64,000 bases of DNA from Acephala macrosclerotiorum (GCA_014904845.1 MU119322.1:62001-126000), one strand, 5' to 3'. Shown: positions 1 to 11,113, numbered from the stretch's first letter. The notes: generated from the sequence alone by a model not told the origin. Translations and numbers: made by a program.

Positions 1-1638
1 CGTCAGGGAAGATATGTCTGTCTATGAGCTTCTCAATATGTTTCAATCCGGAATGTCGAGGTATGTTCCGACCTTTTGTGAGATGCTATTCATTGCTAAT
101 TCCTTAGAATGGCTGTTGTTATTCCGAACGACCAGCTCACATGCAGCAAAGGTGCCGTCTGGACAACAACTGAGAGGACGAACGAGCAGACCTTCTTGAA
201 GCTGGAAAAAGCCCAAGAGCATCGTCAATGGAGTATCGACTACCTCGCCGCCGCAAGAGCAGCTGCTGATAAAGATCCGGATGAGAAACATCAAAACCCT
301 GGAATCAGATCACCCAGGCCAATTGGTATCGTCACGTTTGAAGACATCATAGATGCGATTCTCCAGAAAACCAGCCGAGACGAGACAGACTTTTACGACC
401 GACAAACTCTGACACCACCAACCAAGACTAGAAAGGCTGGAGATTTTCCCATAGATATGGCAGCACTTGCTACTGCTCACGCGAAGTCCGACTGCACGGT
501 TCACCATGCCTCGATAGTGACCATGGGTCCATACGAGCTAGCCAGGAATACTTTGAGAAGACGTAAGGTTACCAACGACAGAACAATTTGTGCCCTTAAC
601 ACTTCAAACGATGTTGCCAATTCACGCCAATCTGCCCCAGGTGGCCTGGACGGAGCCGACGAGAATAGCTTTGAAGCTGGTGTTGATGAAATCAAGATCA
701 AGAAAACTCGTGGAGAGTATGCCACTAATTCATTATACACTCAGAACCGTCGAGGTGGCTTCCATGCTGATGAGTCGAGCCACACTGATAAAGGCAATCT
801 GTTGACAGCGGAGGATATCGCCAAATTGGTCACTTCGTCATCGCCGAAATCTTTCTACGAGTCGAACACGATGAGGAGTCTTCCGTCTCGCAGGGCCGAG
901 TCAAGGACATTGTCAGACGAGCTGAAACAGACGTTCCGACATGTCAGTGCCGCACCCAAACTACCGACAGTGCGTCGTGTCACTCCGTTCTCAAGAGATA
1001 CTGGTTCAGGCTCTGTAAAGGAAAGCAACACTGGTTCTGTCAAAGATGCCATGGGTTTAGTCATGCCAACGCCTTCAACGTCCACCGCAGGAGGGTCGGG
1101 CATTGGTTGCAGACGCTTCTTCAATCCCAATGCATCTGGGTTCGATGTCACTGAGTCGATGGAAGAGTTCTTCGAGCGCGCCGGCCATACACACGTCCAA
1201 GAGAAGAGCGGTGATACTTTGTCTTTCCACTCCTCATTCGACGAGCAAGGAAATGAAGATGACGAAGATTTAAGCTGCCTCTACGATGCTTTTCCAGTTC
1301 CGCTCAAGCGTGCCACACCAGAGGTCTCTCAACACACCCATCACAGCCTGACCACCATCGAAGAGGTACCAGAGAAGAAATATGATGGTTTCCCCATGGA
1401 GCTCCTGGATGATAACAACAAAGAGAACCGTACTCCAAAGTACATCTCATCAACTCTCCCTCGCACGGGGACAACAGACATTGATATGCTTGAGAGTATA
1501 CGTAAGAAGAGTCCTCATGAAAGGAAAAACAGCTTTTCGTCATCCGACGATAGAGCCTTGTTGCCGAGTCAGCGCAGAGCCTTAAATTGGAACGAGGAGA
1601 GCATCACTGGCATCAGAAGCACTAGCTTATGGTTCTAG
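1..1638 (+). CDS. MAM3: CNNM/Mam3-type DUF21-CBS membrane protein, C-terminal part (5' truncated by window)
   Basis: Predicted exons 2-60 and 108-1638. The intron 61-107 starts GTATGT, has a TGCTAAT branch site and ends TTAG. Splicing joins a segment ending MFQSGMSR to one starting MAVVIPNDQ, the usual end of the second CBS domain in Mam3/CNNM proteins. The motif GIVTFEDIIDAILQ follows at about residues 92-105 of the visible part. About 529 residues are visible. After the CBS end the protein is a long, Ser/Thr-rich, acidic, low-complexity tail, as is common in fungal members. The transmembrane DUF21 domain and the first CBS motif lie before the window. Family role: vacuolar or plasma-membrane divalent-cation (Mg/Mn) homeostasis. 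The ATG at 109 is an internal methionine, not the start. The family is secure from the junction motif. The symbol is by analogy with yeast MAM3. Confidence 0.85.
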
Positions 1639-1915
1639 GAGAAGACTGGTGCGTGTCTTTGAGGCCTCATCTGGGATGGTAACTCATTTCAGGAGGGGGT
1701 TATTCGTTATGAATCGCAGAATTATTGTTATTGGGATGTAGCTTAGATCGATAGCTTACCCCACCGGCTCGAGTCGATCAACAAAATACGGAGCTTATTT
1801 GTCTTATAGAAACAGCCCTCAGCTTAGACAGGGCACGAAGTTCCTTTGGTTGGGGATTCAAGGGTTGCTTTGCTTCAACGCTTTTTATTGTTTCTGGTAT
1901 AGTTGTTACAGTCCT
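1639..1915. other. Intergenic, convergent 3' ends
   Basis: About 280 bp between the stop codons of two converging genes. It probably holds both 3' untranslated regions. No coding signal or repeat is visible. Confidence 0.6.
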
Positions 1916-3468
1916 TCAACCTTGTATCCTATCAATCGCTCTTTGAAGAAGGTCGCCAATCTGTTTCCACCTTCTGCTCAACGTGTCTCGATGACTTGCC
2001 TCGCCGTCCTTAATGGCCCGAACCTGCTTGAAAGTCTTGTCGGCATCCTTCTTGTACCGCATCAAAACCTTTAGCAGCACTTTGTTGACAGCCTCCTCGT
2101 CTTCATCTCCGTCATCACTCCCATCCACAAATCTCTGCCATTTTCTCGCCGACAAACATTGAGCCCTCAAAGCAACCTGAGTCCGATAGCATACCTCCCT
2201 CCTATCCAAAACATACTTCCCCAGAAACCCAGCATCCTTCAACCTCTCTTTCTTCTCCGCACTCAATAACGGCAAGATAAAATCATCAAGCAGCACCTCG
2301 TCCCATTCATTCCCACCCTCTTCCTCCGCACCAGGCAGAATGAATCCATACTCCGTCAGTAAGAAATCATTGCTGTGATTCCCATACCTGACAAATACTT
2401 CCTCTCCCTTCTCATAAAGTCGATCAGTGACGACTTTATATCCTTCATTAGTGAAAGATACGATGCAGCCGTGGGAGGCGTGGTTGAAATAGTCGGCGAA
2501 GGGGTTTAGGGCCATGCAGTCGTCGTGGTTCTTGGGTGTTTTGACGCCCGGGGCGGGGGAGACAAAGTAGAATGTTCGGGTGTTTACTAGGAGCCAGGCG
2601 TAGAGGTAGGAGGGGTATGTAAGGGTTGGGTAGTGGGTGGAGGCGAATGTCCAGTCTACTGATAGCTTTTCTTTTTGGTGGGAAAGAAGTGTTTTTGAGG
2701 ATGCTGGTAATAAGTCTTGGAGAGACGGAGGGTAGTGCAATGGCATGCTTTGTTGGAAATCCTCATCTGTGGGAAGGACGGCACTCCAGAGGGAGAAATT
2801 TGGTGTCGTGTCGAGGGCTAGCATGAGGGCGAGAAGGCCATGGATTGTGGGTGCAGATTTGGTGAGTGGTTGTAAGGATTTGGGAAGGGTGTGGACAGTT
2901 CGGAAGGCGGATATGGGGACTGTGAGGATTGTTGTGTTTGCCTGGGGAATTTGTTAGGAAGGTTTCTGATGCTGCTCATTGATTTCCGTAAGTTTTGAGC
3001 GGATATTAGCGATAGAGGTTTCATCAAGTACAAGTCCTTGAGCACCTGGCTCCGGACTGCCTAGACACTTGACATGAACACATGCTGTTAGGCACAGAGC
3101 TAGTGAAAAATATGCAGTCTTTCATGTGATCGCGGACAAGCAGAGGATCAACTTCAATGGTCTTAGACTTTACTTTGAGCATTTAGACATGATGGCATCC
3201 CAAGAGAACAAACGATTGAGAGAGTGCCAAGAACGCAAACGCAAGGAAGTTTTGAGAAGGGCAAATAAATAACAATTGTTAAACAAATTTAGCTGCATAC
3301 TAAAGACAACAGAAGAAGGAAAGCATAATAGAGAGTGCTCCTCACCTGAAGCCTCTTCTCTGCAATGATACCAACACCTCTACCCTCAAATTTGTGAGCA
3401 GTAATGCCATTGATCTTAACTCCTCTCTCCGCCGTCACCCATTCTCTAAACTTCTCGTGATCCTCCAT
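1916..3468 (-). CDS. SET-domain protein lysine methyltransferase (Rubisco LSMT/SETD6-like)
   Basis: Two exons on the minus strand: 3468-3346 and 2941-1916, giving 382 residues. The ATG at 3468 opens a canonical LSMT-type start (F..W at residues 7-10, G.GI at 29-34). Exon 1 ends CAG|GTGAGG and exon 2 resumes after CCCCAG in the same phase, so ...[16 protein letters not shown] reads as the usual post-knot strand. The SET signature DYFNH is at about 191-195 and [15 protein letters not shown] at about 227-241. Together these form the SAM/lysine site and pseudoknot. The family methylates non-histone or ribosomal proteins; the substrate here is unknown. The intron is 404 bp, long for this window. 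It is divergent from COQ4 with 221 bp between start codons. The sense strand is C-rich over exon 1 and early exon 2, and G-rich after about 2460. Confidence 0.85.
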
Positions 3469-3689
3469 GTTGTGTTGATTCTCAATTGGTCATAACCAAT
3501 CCATCCTCCTTCGAAAGTCATCTTCAACAAAATGTGGAGGTTGAAAAGTTAGTCATTCTTCTCGTGCAAGCGGAACGGTCCGAAAAGTCCGAATGCAGCT
3601 CGGATCCGAGTCCATCACGCAAGCTTCACCAGTCCAAATCCTCGAACCATTTTCGACATCACTTCTTTCCCAGCTCATGGCATACAACA

Positions 3690-4624
3690 ATGGCATTATT
3701 TCTACGTCCAAATGCAGTCAGAACTGTTCTTCCAAGGGAATTGATTGCAGCATGTACGGTTTCTTTCCAAGCATTGCAATGTAGGAACTTCAGTGTTCTG
3801 AATCGCCCACCACCGAATTATCCCGGCCATATCCCTCTGACGAGGATTGAGAAAGCTGGGCTGGCTGTTGGGTCTGCGATCATGTCTCTACGTGACCCTT
3901 TTCGTGGAGGTAACCCTCATCTATGAACTTGATATATATTTCAAGCTAAGAATCACAAGACTTGATCGCAGCCCTCGGCGAAGCAACAGCTACCCCATAC
4001 TTCATCTACCGTCTCCGCGACGCCATGCTCTCCTCTCCCACCGGCAGACGCATCCTCAAAGACCGCCCACGTATAAGCTCGAAAACAATGTCTATAGGCT
4101 ACCTCCGCAAACTACCAAAGAATACGGTGGGTCGTGCATATGCAGACTGGTTGGATAGAGAAGGCGTGAGTCCAGACACTCGAAGTGAGGTACAATACAT
4201 AGACGACGCAGAATGTGCTTATGTCATGCAACGGTACCGCGAATGTCACGATTTCTACCACGCCTTGACTGGTCTGCCGATTGTAAGGGAGGGAGAAGTA
4301 GCGTTGAAGGCTTTCGAGTTTGCGAACACCTTGTTGCCGATGACGGGGTTGAGTATGTTTGCGGTTACGACGTTGAAACCGAAGGAGAGGGAGAGATTTT
4401 GGAAGATTTATCTGCCGTGGGCGGTTAAGAATGGGGTGAGGGCGAAGGAGATTATTAATGTTTATTGGGAGGAGGAGTTGGAGAGGGATGTGGATGAGTT
4501 GAGGAGGGAGTTGGGGATTGAGAAACCGGTTGATTTGAGGGAGATTAGGGAGAAGGATAGGGCGAGGAGGAGGGCCGAGAAGGAGGCTAAGCAGAGGGCC
4601 GGGGATAGTTTGGGTATCAATTAA
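3690..4624 (+). CDS. COQ4: Ubiquinone biosynthesis protein COQ4
   Basis: Exons 3690-3909 and 3960-4624 encode 294 residues. The 50 bp intron (GTAACC...ACAAG) is placed so that [15 protein letters not shown] is continuous. COQ4 is the matrix-side scaffold or decarboxylase of the coenzyme Q synthesis complex. The protein starts with a basic, Arg-rich presequence ([18 protein letters not shown]). It contains the Zn-binding motif HDFYH followed 11 residues later by Glu (HDxxH-x11-E), the hallmark of the family. It ends in a highly charged Arg/Lys/Glu tail. Upstream in-frame sequence from 3486 looks like 5' leader rather than protein, so I take the ATG at 3690. Base use changes sharply near 4280 from C-ending codons to GAG/AGG/TTG-type codons. 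Its 3' end faces PDCD5 with about 190 bp between. Confidence 0.93.
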
Positions 4625-4813
4625 GCGTGTACGATATTGTACGAGCATGGGACGATATTTGGTAGGCATAGAAGCAAGCGTATATTCTCCCTTCCCAAAA
4701 CCAACATTTTCCCGTTATGATTCACTATGGTATTGTCGTCCTTCAAGAATTCCGAACGCCAGCTTTATGCCTGTTATCAACCCTCCCATCCCCTTCATCA
4801 ATTTCACTCTCCC

Positions 4814-5345
4814 TCAGAGGTCAAGCAAATCATCATCCTCATCATCCCACCCGCCCTTCCTCCTACTAACCACGATCTTCTCCTCCTCCTTCTTCTCCGC
4901 CACCGCCCCCAACAACTCCTTCAACTGCTCCTCAGTAACCTTCTGTCTCAATTGCCCACTTCGAGCCAACATAATCAATCTGTTCTCGACATCTTGTGCG
5001 CGGGACTCTTTCACGAGACGGATGCGTCCGAGTCGGTCGGCGGCTTCGGGTTCGAGAATCTGGTTTAGGATGCTTTGGCGGGCTTCGGTTTCTTGTGCTC
5101 TGCAGAATTCATGTTAGTGAGAGTTGGTGGGTAAGAGAGAGGTGGGGAGGGGAGGGGAGGGGAGAGGTACTGTTTGTCGTCTTGTGAGCCTCCCCCGCCT
5201 TGGAAACTGCTTCCTCCGCCTGAGCTGCCGGCTTGCGACTTGAGTTGCTCGAGTCGAGCTTTTCTGATCTGAGGAGAATTTTAGTCGTGTGTGTGGTACG
5301 AGGACGAGTGGCAGATCTTACCTGTGCTAAATCGTCGTCGTCCAT
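4814..5345 (-). CDS. PDCD5: PDCD5 family DNA-binding protein (TFAR19)
   Basis: Three exons on the minus strand: 5345-5322, 5268-5171 and 5099-4814, giving 135 residues. The first exon encodes only MDDDDLAQ. The second encodes a basic helix (IRKARLEQLKSQ) and a Gly/Ser/Gln linker. The third starts AQETEARQSILNQILEPEA and runs through the conserved triple-helix core (RLGRIRLV, AQDVENRLIMLARSGQL) to an acidic C-terminus (DDEDDDLLDL). All three exons join in frame, with introns 5321-5269 and 5170-5100. The length is close to the 120-135 residues usual for the family. PDCD5 proteins are small nuclear and cytosolic proteins linked to chaperonin and apoptosis in animals; the fungal role is poorly defined. 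The split start means a single-frame reading would miss half of it. Confidence 0.9.
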
Positions 5346-5680
5346 TTTGTGAAGTTGGTCGTGTTCGTGAGCTGTTGCTGCTTGCGGAAGAAATGCGTGA
5401 TGATGCCCCGCAGTTGAACTCAGCCTTGTCGCCGGGGATGTCCAAGATCTATTCACACATTCTCGACCTCATAAGTCACAACCTAAGAAAGGATTTCTGT
5501 TGATCCTATTAATAGTTTATTACAGTCACATCCTCCAGTAAGGAAAATAGTGTTGTTTGAAATGTCTTAATGCATCCATCTGCACAGAATCGCTCAGCAT
5601 TAAAATAACCTCCCAATGTCCCACAACTCCAAAACCACTCTCCTCTCCCGGTACATTCTTCTTGTCATGCCAGCGTGTTT
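5346..5680. other. Intergenic 5346-5680
   Basis: Holds the PDCD5 promoter (5346 upward) and the 3' UTR of the next minus-strand gene. I see no coding signal or repeat. Confidence 0.5.
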
Positions 5681-7308
5681 CTATAGCTTCTTTCCGTTAT
5701 AGCTCTTTGAAGTGGCGACATTCTCCCTGAGTTGCACCTGTGCAGCTTCCAGAGTTTTTCTCTGCTCTACAAACTCTACGAGTGCGTTTTCCAAGACAGC
5801 ACCGTCCACTTCTGCACCCTTCTTTGCAAGCTTCTCATCCCATTTCCTGTTGCTAGTCATGTTATCAATTGTTGAAAGACCAGCATTAATCGAAGCTCGG
5901 AGGGTCTGCGTGTCCGCCGCGAAGGTATCGAGGAAACTGCTTGCGACGTTGCCTGACATCTCGAGTTTATCTCTGACCATATCCAAATCCTTCTGTAGCT
6001 TCGCTGCATAGGCCGGAGTCTTGAACCAACTCGCATCGAATTCTCTTTTCAAATTCTGCTCCCACCTCTGCTCAACCCTATGCACATTCCCTTCGAGAAC
6101 TGGCCTTGCCCGATCGATTCTACCCTCGAATTCTTCAAGTATAGAGTCTATCTCCGCAAGCATATCCTTCCAACCCGATGCTGTGGTATGGAGAGAAAGA
6201 AGATTCGTTCCAAGTGCCTGGTTGTCGGGTAAGGCTAATATGTTTTTAATATCGGTCTCGAAAACGAAGTTCTCTTTCTTCATCTGCAAGCATGCGCTCA
6301 GGACTTCGGGTAATTCGTGCAACATTAAGTTTTGAAAGACCTTGTTGGTCCACTCAGCGTCTTCTTGGGGAGTATTCAATCTTCGGGCGTCTTCTGCACC
6401 GTGCCAGAAGAACTGGTGGGCTGTGACAGCGCTTTTGGAAAGTCTCAAGATTTGGTCTTCTGGCAGGATGCTAGAAAGATTTACGTATAGTGTCAATAGA
6501 CGATCGAGACTTTTGTTCCCAGTGGCTGTGATCTTTGGTGTCATTGTTCTTCTTGAGGGACTAGTGGAAGTGCTTCTTGATGCCGAGCTAGTCGCTACAG
6601 AGCTGCTCGAGATAGGCTGAGCTGATGATGTCGATTTGACGATTTCCGATTCAGATGACTTGAATGTATTTGCCGCTTCATTTGCATCAGTCACGGGGAG
6701 GATCGTGAAGTCGGGTGAAGGTGTCGGTGGTGAGGCTTTGTCTCCACTGGTAACTGTGGAGCATCCGTAGCCATCGTTTGGTGGGGAACAGTATTCCACC
6801 CCATTGGGTGCTATTGTTGGAGCTAGTGACAGAGTTGGCGATGATGATGTTGGTTCCCAAGTGGCTTGAGCGGATATCACCGCGTCGAACGCCTGCTTAA
6901 TACCCTCGTTGACATTCTGTGCAGTTGAGGTAGCGGCTGAGGATAGGGTGGGATAGCTGTAGTAGCCGGTTGCAGCAAGCGCAGCTCCTATCAAGGCGTA
7001 CAAGAAGATGGTGTTGCTATTGACGATATGCTTGGCAGCTGCGACAGCGACAGCGGATATCTGGCTCTGGGTTTGTGCTGCAGGACGTGCTACTCGACTG
7101 TTTGGTACTGTTGAGGCTTAGCAAATGATCCATATCAATGATCTATGCAAGTTTTCTTACCATTTTTGCGGAGCGTAGAGCTACCGATTATCCATGGAGG
7201 CGTCGCAGGCTCGTCGCGAGCAAATTTTGGGGCTTTTATGCCTGGGGCTGTTGGACCAAAGAGACCGTCGGCCATGTTTTGGGATTGTTTGGTGTTTCCG
7301 GAAGCCAT
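5681..7308 (-). CDS. Uncharacterised membrane-anchored coiled-coil protein
   Basis: Exons 7308-7161 and 7107-5681 encode 524 residues. The 53 bp intron (GTAAGA ... TGCTAAG ... CAACAG) is required because the open frame from 7003 has no ATG near its start. The ATG at 7308 gives MASGNTKQSQ. Visible features: an N-terminal polar region; one hydrophobic segment at about residues 83-100 (IFLYALIGAALAATGYYSY); a Ser/Thr/Pro-rich linker (about 120-245, many Ser runs); then a long helical region to the C-terminus, rich in Glu/Lys/Leu heptad-like spacing. The layout (short leader, one membrane helix, coiled coil) resembles organelle-membrane tethering proteins. I recognise no family, and Mic60-type motifs are not evident. 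Existence as a gene is well supported by length and the phase-matched intron. Confidence 0.75.
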
Positions 7309-7948
7309 GTTTGGTGGTTGGTGATTGAGATTTGAAGTAGAGGATAAGATTCAGTGGAAAGCTCATTGATACGATCTGAATTGGAAGTTAAGATGGGCAT
7401 TGTGAGGATGTTATATATTAGTTCAATAAGTGGTAAAATCTGGAAACAGGAAATCCGTTCTCAGATACCTTGAGTTGTTAACCTCGTATGTGGGGAAAGT
7501 ATGTGGGTGAGAGAGGAAGAGAGTTGAATGCGACCATTTAGACTTGCTAAACTAGAATAGAGACGAATCCGGCTAGGACTGGTAATCGCTCCGCCATAAA
7601 GTTATTACTGCAAGTACGGGCAAGTGTATCTTCCAGTTGCACGCCTGAGGCAGAAGAAATAAGAGGTTGGGAGTCGCTTGCTGCTTCCGGAAGGGGGGCA
7701 ATTCTTAGGAATGTGCCCTAACATGGAAGTTCTGAACATCATCAAGAGAAAAAAGCTGAGAGCAGCAAACTGCAGCACATGCAGTTAAACAGTCTACCCA
7801 AGCTTGACATATCATTTCTGAGGTGGATGCAAATGCAAACCAGCATCCCTCCATCCGTGACGTCCCAACCCTTTCGAATATCGCCTTCGCGACCACCAAA
7901 CACCACCTCAAACCCACCCAACTTCATTCCCACCGGACTATGACTCCG
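7309..7948. other. Intergenic 7309-7948
   Basis: Promoter side of the preceding minus-strand gene, then the 3' flank of a cyclophilin relic. Nothing coding is recognised. Short open frames near 7705-7933 only overlap the relic's flank. Confidence 0.5.
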
Positions 7949-8140
7949 TCACTCAATAATCCCATAACCCGTAATCGCCGGCTTCTGGCTATACGCAATC
8001 TTCCCGCTATTCGAACCAGCAGTTTCAATAGCTCTAACAATATTCATAGACTACTTGTCTGCGACTTCTCCAAAAGCAACGTGTTTGCCATCTAGCCAGC
8101 TTGTAACGACTGTCGTAATAAAAATAAATAAAAAACCGTT
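7949..8140 (-). pseudogene. Cyclophilin (peptidyl-prolyl isomerase) C-terminal relic
   Basis: Read on the minus strand from about 8140, the frame gives a cyclophilin C-terminus: [22 protein letters not shown], a stop (TAG, near 8053), then SMNIVRAIETAGSNSGK and IAYSQKPAITGYGIIE before a terminal TGA at 7949-7951. This matches the end of cyclophilin A-type proteins, including the invariant [13 protein letters not shown] core. The internal stop, and loss of everything before the NG..F.F.ITT strand into AT-rich sequence, show it is not functional. No donor or acceptor pair removes the stop. It is a partial copy; a complete cyclophilin should exist elsewhere in the genome. Confidence 0.8.
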
Positions 8141-8570
8141 ACTATTAATATATCATCAAAATTGTAAATAAACGACGGGAAAAAAAAGGGGGGAGGGGAA
8201 GGGGCGAGTATAAAAGTTTTTATACGTATTCGATCCCGCATTAGCTATAAATAAAAGCCTAATTTTCGTATAAGCGAGCTTGAAATTCTTATTTAAAAAT
8301 TTTTCTTTATATATAAATCGATTTCTTATTCCCTACACGCCCTTATTAACTTCCTCTCTATACTATCTCTTTCTTAACCAACTTATATTATTCCTCGTAA
8401 AGTCCCCTCCTTAAAGTATAAAATTAGGAATTTCTCGATAAACGTTGAGTTCAATACCTATAATTATTCTGCCCTATACAAAGCTTTCTAAAGTTGCGAT
8501 ATGTTCGTATGTTCGTAGTACGAGATCATTATAGAGTTTAAAGTTTATGCAGCATTTTAAACTATAATTA
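8111..8570. other. Small AT-rich, CpA-depleted patch
   Basis: About 460 bp of AT-rich sequence inside an otherwise normal-GC region, starting within the cyclophilin relic. TpA is abundant and CpA/TpG scarce, while CpT and CpC are still common in some parts. It contains a purine-rich run at about 8177-8210. Composition fits moderate RIP or decay of a duplicated copy. No open frame is present. Confidence 0.6.
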
Positions 8571-8986
8571 TTTGTTAATCACTGCTTGTTAGAGAGATGG
8601 GGTGGGAGGAAAGGCGCGGGGCTAATGTTTGCGCGTTTTTGGAGGAGTCGATTGTTCCATAAGGAAGCTTATTAGAAATGAGAGGCAGAGGGATAGATCT
8701 CCTCATATGTAGCGCACCTGTCACCACCACAGTCCTTTTCCACTCAGCTAATTCCGTATTCTTCCTGTCATTTGCTTTCTAACTAGAGCGGTGTGGTTTC
8801 GTGAGACATTTGCGTTCGATTCCGGTCCAACCAAACAAACTCACGATAATCAAGGCATGATAAAAGTCGACGGTAGAGTGTCACTATTATATGGATTCCT
8901 TTATGCAATGTACAAGTTTCAAACGCCCATCCTCCTCATCTATTGGTAGTGTACAATTCGTACAATAGGGATACCCCTTTTCATCC
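8571..8986. other. Intergenic 8571-8986
   Basis: Returns to normal base composition. It probably includes the 3' UTR of the downstream minus-strand gene. A T-loop-like GTTCGATTCC at 8814-8823 was checked and has no tRNA around it. Confidence 0.5.
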
Positions 8987-11113
8987 CTAGCTACTTGCTA
9001 TCATCGGTATATACTCATTCAACTCTCTACTCTTCATCGCGCGCTTTCCCTTTACCATACTCATAATCATCTCGTTCCTGGGACATGGAATCCCTAATTG
9101 CGCACCACGCCGCACAATGTAGCCATTATAGAAATCGATGTTCGTCCTCCTCCCAGCACGAACGGATCGGAGCATGCTTGACTCTGCTTTGCCCGTCTTC
9201 GCGATCGCAGACACGCAGATCGCCTCCAACTTCTTGGCATTGAAGTTCTGATAAATGCCATGCAGTGTCTTTAACTCTGGAAGTGCGCAGATCACCTGGG
9301 AGATCTCCTTCAGAAGATGTTTCATGGTGAGAGAGGCGTTGTAATCATACAGGAGCTGGTCATTTGAACAATCGTACATGACTGATAGAGGACCAATAAC
9401 ACAGCCCATGACGACCTTCTGGAGCTGCGCTCTGTGAAAGCTTTTATGGCCTAGAGCTTGCGAATTGAGATCCGTAGCCCGAGTCAAGGAGCCTGCTAAA
9501 TGTCTGGCCTGCGGAGACCAGCTGAAGTCATGCCTGCTGATAGGCACGTTGCCAGTCCTGTTGACAACTCTTGTGGGCAACTTTGAGAATGTAAGCACTC
9601 CAGAACTTTGTTCTACGATCGTGAAATGTCGATCGGTTGAGCCTATCTTGTGAGTGATGCCACCCAGGATATAGGTCGGCCGTCTGTCGGGATCGGTGAA
9701 GATTTCAGCACTGACTCTCTCGGCGATGCCCAAACCCTCTTGAATGAAGCAGATGGTCGTTCGTTGTCTTATTCGATTCTTGATCGCTTCCAAAGCAGGT
9801 ATGGTAGTCCAGGGGTCTGTGGTGACAATCAATGTATCGATGATTGTGTCAGGAGGTTCAGCTGAATGCTCGAGATTCCTCCCAAAATGAGGAAATACTT
9901 GGTCAGGGTGCTCTCTTCGAAAGGACGCGGCAGACTCGATATTAAATATAGATTGAACATGTAGTTCGCCATCCCGTACAAGTCTTATAGCTGCTCCCTC
10001 GTCATGCCAGTGCTGCATTACTAATGGACGATGCATTAGGAGAGTGATTGGAGGAGCATCTGGGAGGCCAGCCAAGGTATGAGCGACGTATTTGCCGACA
10101 GGTCCAAGGCCCAAAACATGTATCGTCTCGTTTTCAAGCCGTGGTTCAGGTACAGTGACAACTTCTTCCACTGTTTCAGTAGCTTCCTCGGGCTTTATCG
10201 GTGCATAGTGACCCATATCAGGATCAACATATTCTCCTTCAGGGTCCAAATCAAGATTTATAGAGGTGAAAGGGCGCCAGGGCTGGAAGAGGAGTGATCC
10301 AAACTTTTTCTGATATCTCTGGAAGGTAGTTTCGAGCTCTGGGTCAAGGGGTACAGTTGTTCCCTTCGACATATGTACCGAACTAGGGAGAGTTGTATCG
10401 TTATTCGCAATAGATTGGTCCTCATCTCTAACCTGCTGAGGCTCGATCTCTTTGTCGATTGTGACCGTTCCACTTGCGGGATTATGCAGCAGACCAGCAT
10501 CCAAACTCGCAAGATCTTTCTTGAAAGATGGGGAAGCTCGCATTAATTTGATATTTTCTTCTTCCGCCGTTGGAGGGTGCCGCAAAGGATCAGAAGCCTT
10601 CGATGTGGTCCTTGATTGCTCCCCCTCCTCACCTCTGCTACCACCCAAAGCTTCGCGGGAAGTTTTCAGCTCTTTGTCTGGAGGGATTTGGGTATTATCT
10701 GCTTCCTCTTCATCGATAGAGCGCCATGCTGTGAACCAAGACTTTCCCCTTCCACGTCTGAGCAAATCGTTTCTCCATAAGTGGTTCAAAGGCCCGGGAG
10801 TAGCCTGCTCACTTTGTAACTCTCTATTCGCCTCAGGACCCGTGCCGGTAGCTACTATGACTTTTGGCGGAACAGCTGGTGCTGTGGGGGGTTCTTCCGT
10901 TGGGTCGTACGCTGGCTTGCTCGTAACTTGTGTTCCATAACCTCTCCATCCCTCCCATTTCAACCCCGATCCAAATATATATTGTACATCCCTCTGTCGC
11001 TTTACTATCGGCCAACGAATCTCCTGATTTGTCGACAAACTGCGCTTGGCCACCCGGCCCGCATAGAGGTTACCGAAGAGCCATCTTGCGTTAGGGGGTA
11101 TTCTTCGATACAC
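8987..11113 (-). CDS. Ketopantoate reductase (ApbA/PanE)-like protein with long N-terminal extension; 5' end unresolved
   Basis: One long open frame of about 708 codons. The C-terminal half carries an NAD(P)-binding Rossmann start (IHVLGLGPVGKYVAHTL, about residues 331-347, counting from 11113). It continues with the ApbA/PanE domain order, including IQEGLGIAERV, ILGGITHKIGS and a C-terminal helical domain (KLEAICVSAIAKTGKAESSML). The N-terminal 300 residues are basic at first (YRRIPPNARWLFGNLYAGRVAKRS, mitochondrial-presequence-like). They then become acidic and disordered, with Trp-containing motifs. The frame opens at a GTG codon with a stop at about 11185 and no in-frame ATG between; the first in-frame ATG is some 190 codons in. 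Either a short upstream exon or a non-AUG start is needed. The family normally makes pantoate for CoA. Fungal members with such extensions are usually mitochondrial and may have other roles. Confidence 0.8.
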   Translation of the reverse strand: MYRRIPPNARWLFGNLYAGRVAKRSLSTNQEIRWPIVKRQRDVQYIFGSGLKWEGWRGYGTQVTSKPAYDPTEEPPTAPAVPPKVIVATGTGPEANRELQSEQATPGPLNHLWRNDLLRRGRGKSWFTAWRSIDEEEADNTQIPPDKELKTSREALGGSRGEEGEQSRTTSKASDPLRHPPTAEEENIKLMRASPSFKKDLASLDAGLLHNPASGTVTIDKEIEPQQVRDEDQSIANNDTTLPSSVHMSKGTTVPLDPELETTFQRYQKKFGSLLFQPWRPFTSINLDLDPEGEYVDPDMGHYAPIKPEEATETVEEVVTVPEPRLENETIHVLGLGPVGKYVAHTLAGLPDAPPITLLMHRPLVMQHWHDEGAAIRLVRDGELHVQSIFNIESAASFRREHPDQVFPHFGRNLEHSAEPPDTIIDTLIVTTDPWTTIPALEAIKNRIRQRTTICFIQEGLGIAERVSAEIFTDPDRRPTYILGGITHKIGSTDRHFTIVEQSSGVLTFSKLPTRVVNRTGNVPISRHDFSWSPQARHLAGSLTRATDLNSQALGHKSFHRAQLQKVVMGCVIGPLSVMYDCSNDQLLYDYNASLTMKHLLKEISQVICALPELKTLHGIYQNFNAKKLEAICVSAIAKTGKAESSMLRSVRAGRRTNIDFYNGYIVRRGAQLGIPCPRNEMIMSMVKGKRAMKSRELNEYIPMIASS

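Noticed and set aside
4112..4669. 185-codon minus-strand open frame over COQ4
   Set aside because: Mirror of the COQ4 coding exon, Pro/Leu/Asn-rich low complexity from the G-rich sense strand.
8780..8840. Possible tRNA (T-loop-like GTTCGATTCC)
   Set aside because: The flanking bases do not form a T stem, and no D arm, anticodon arm or acceptor stem can be drawn upstream.
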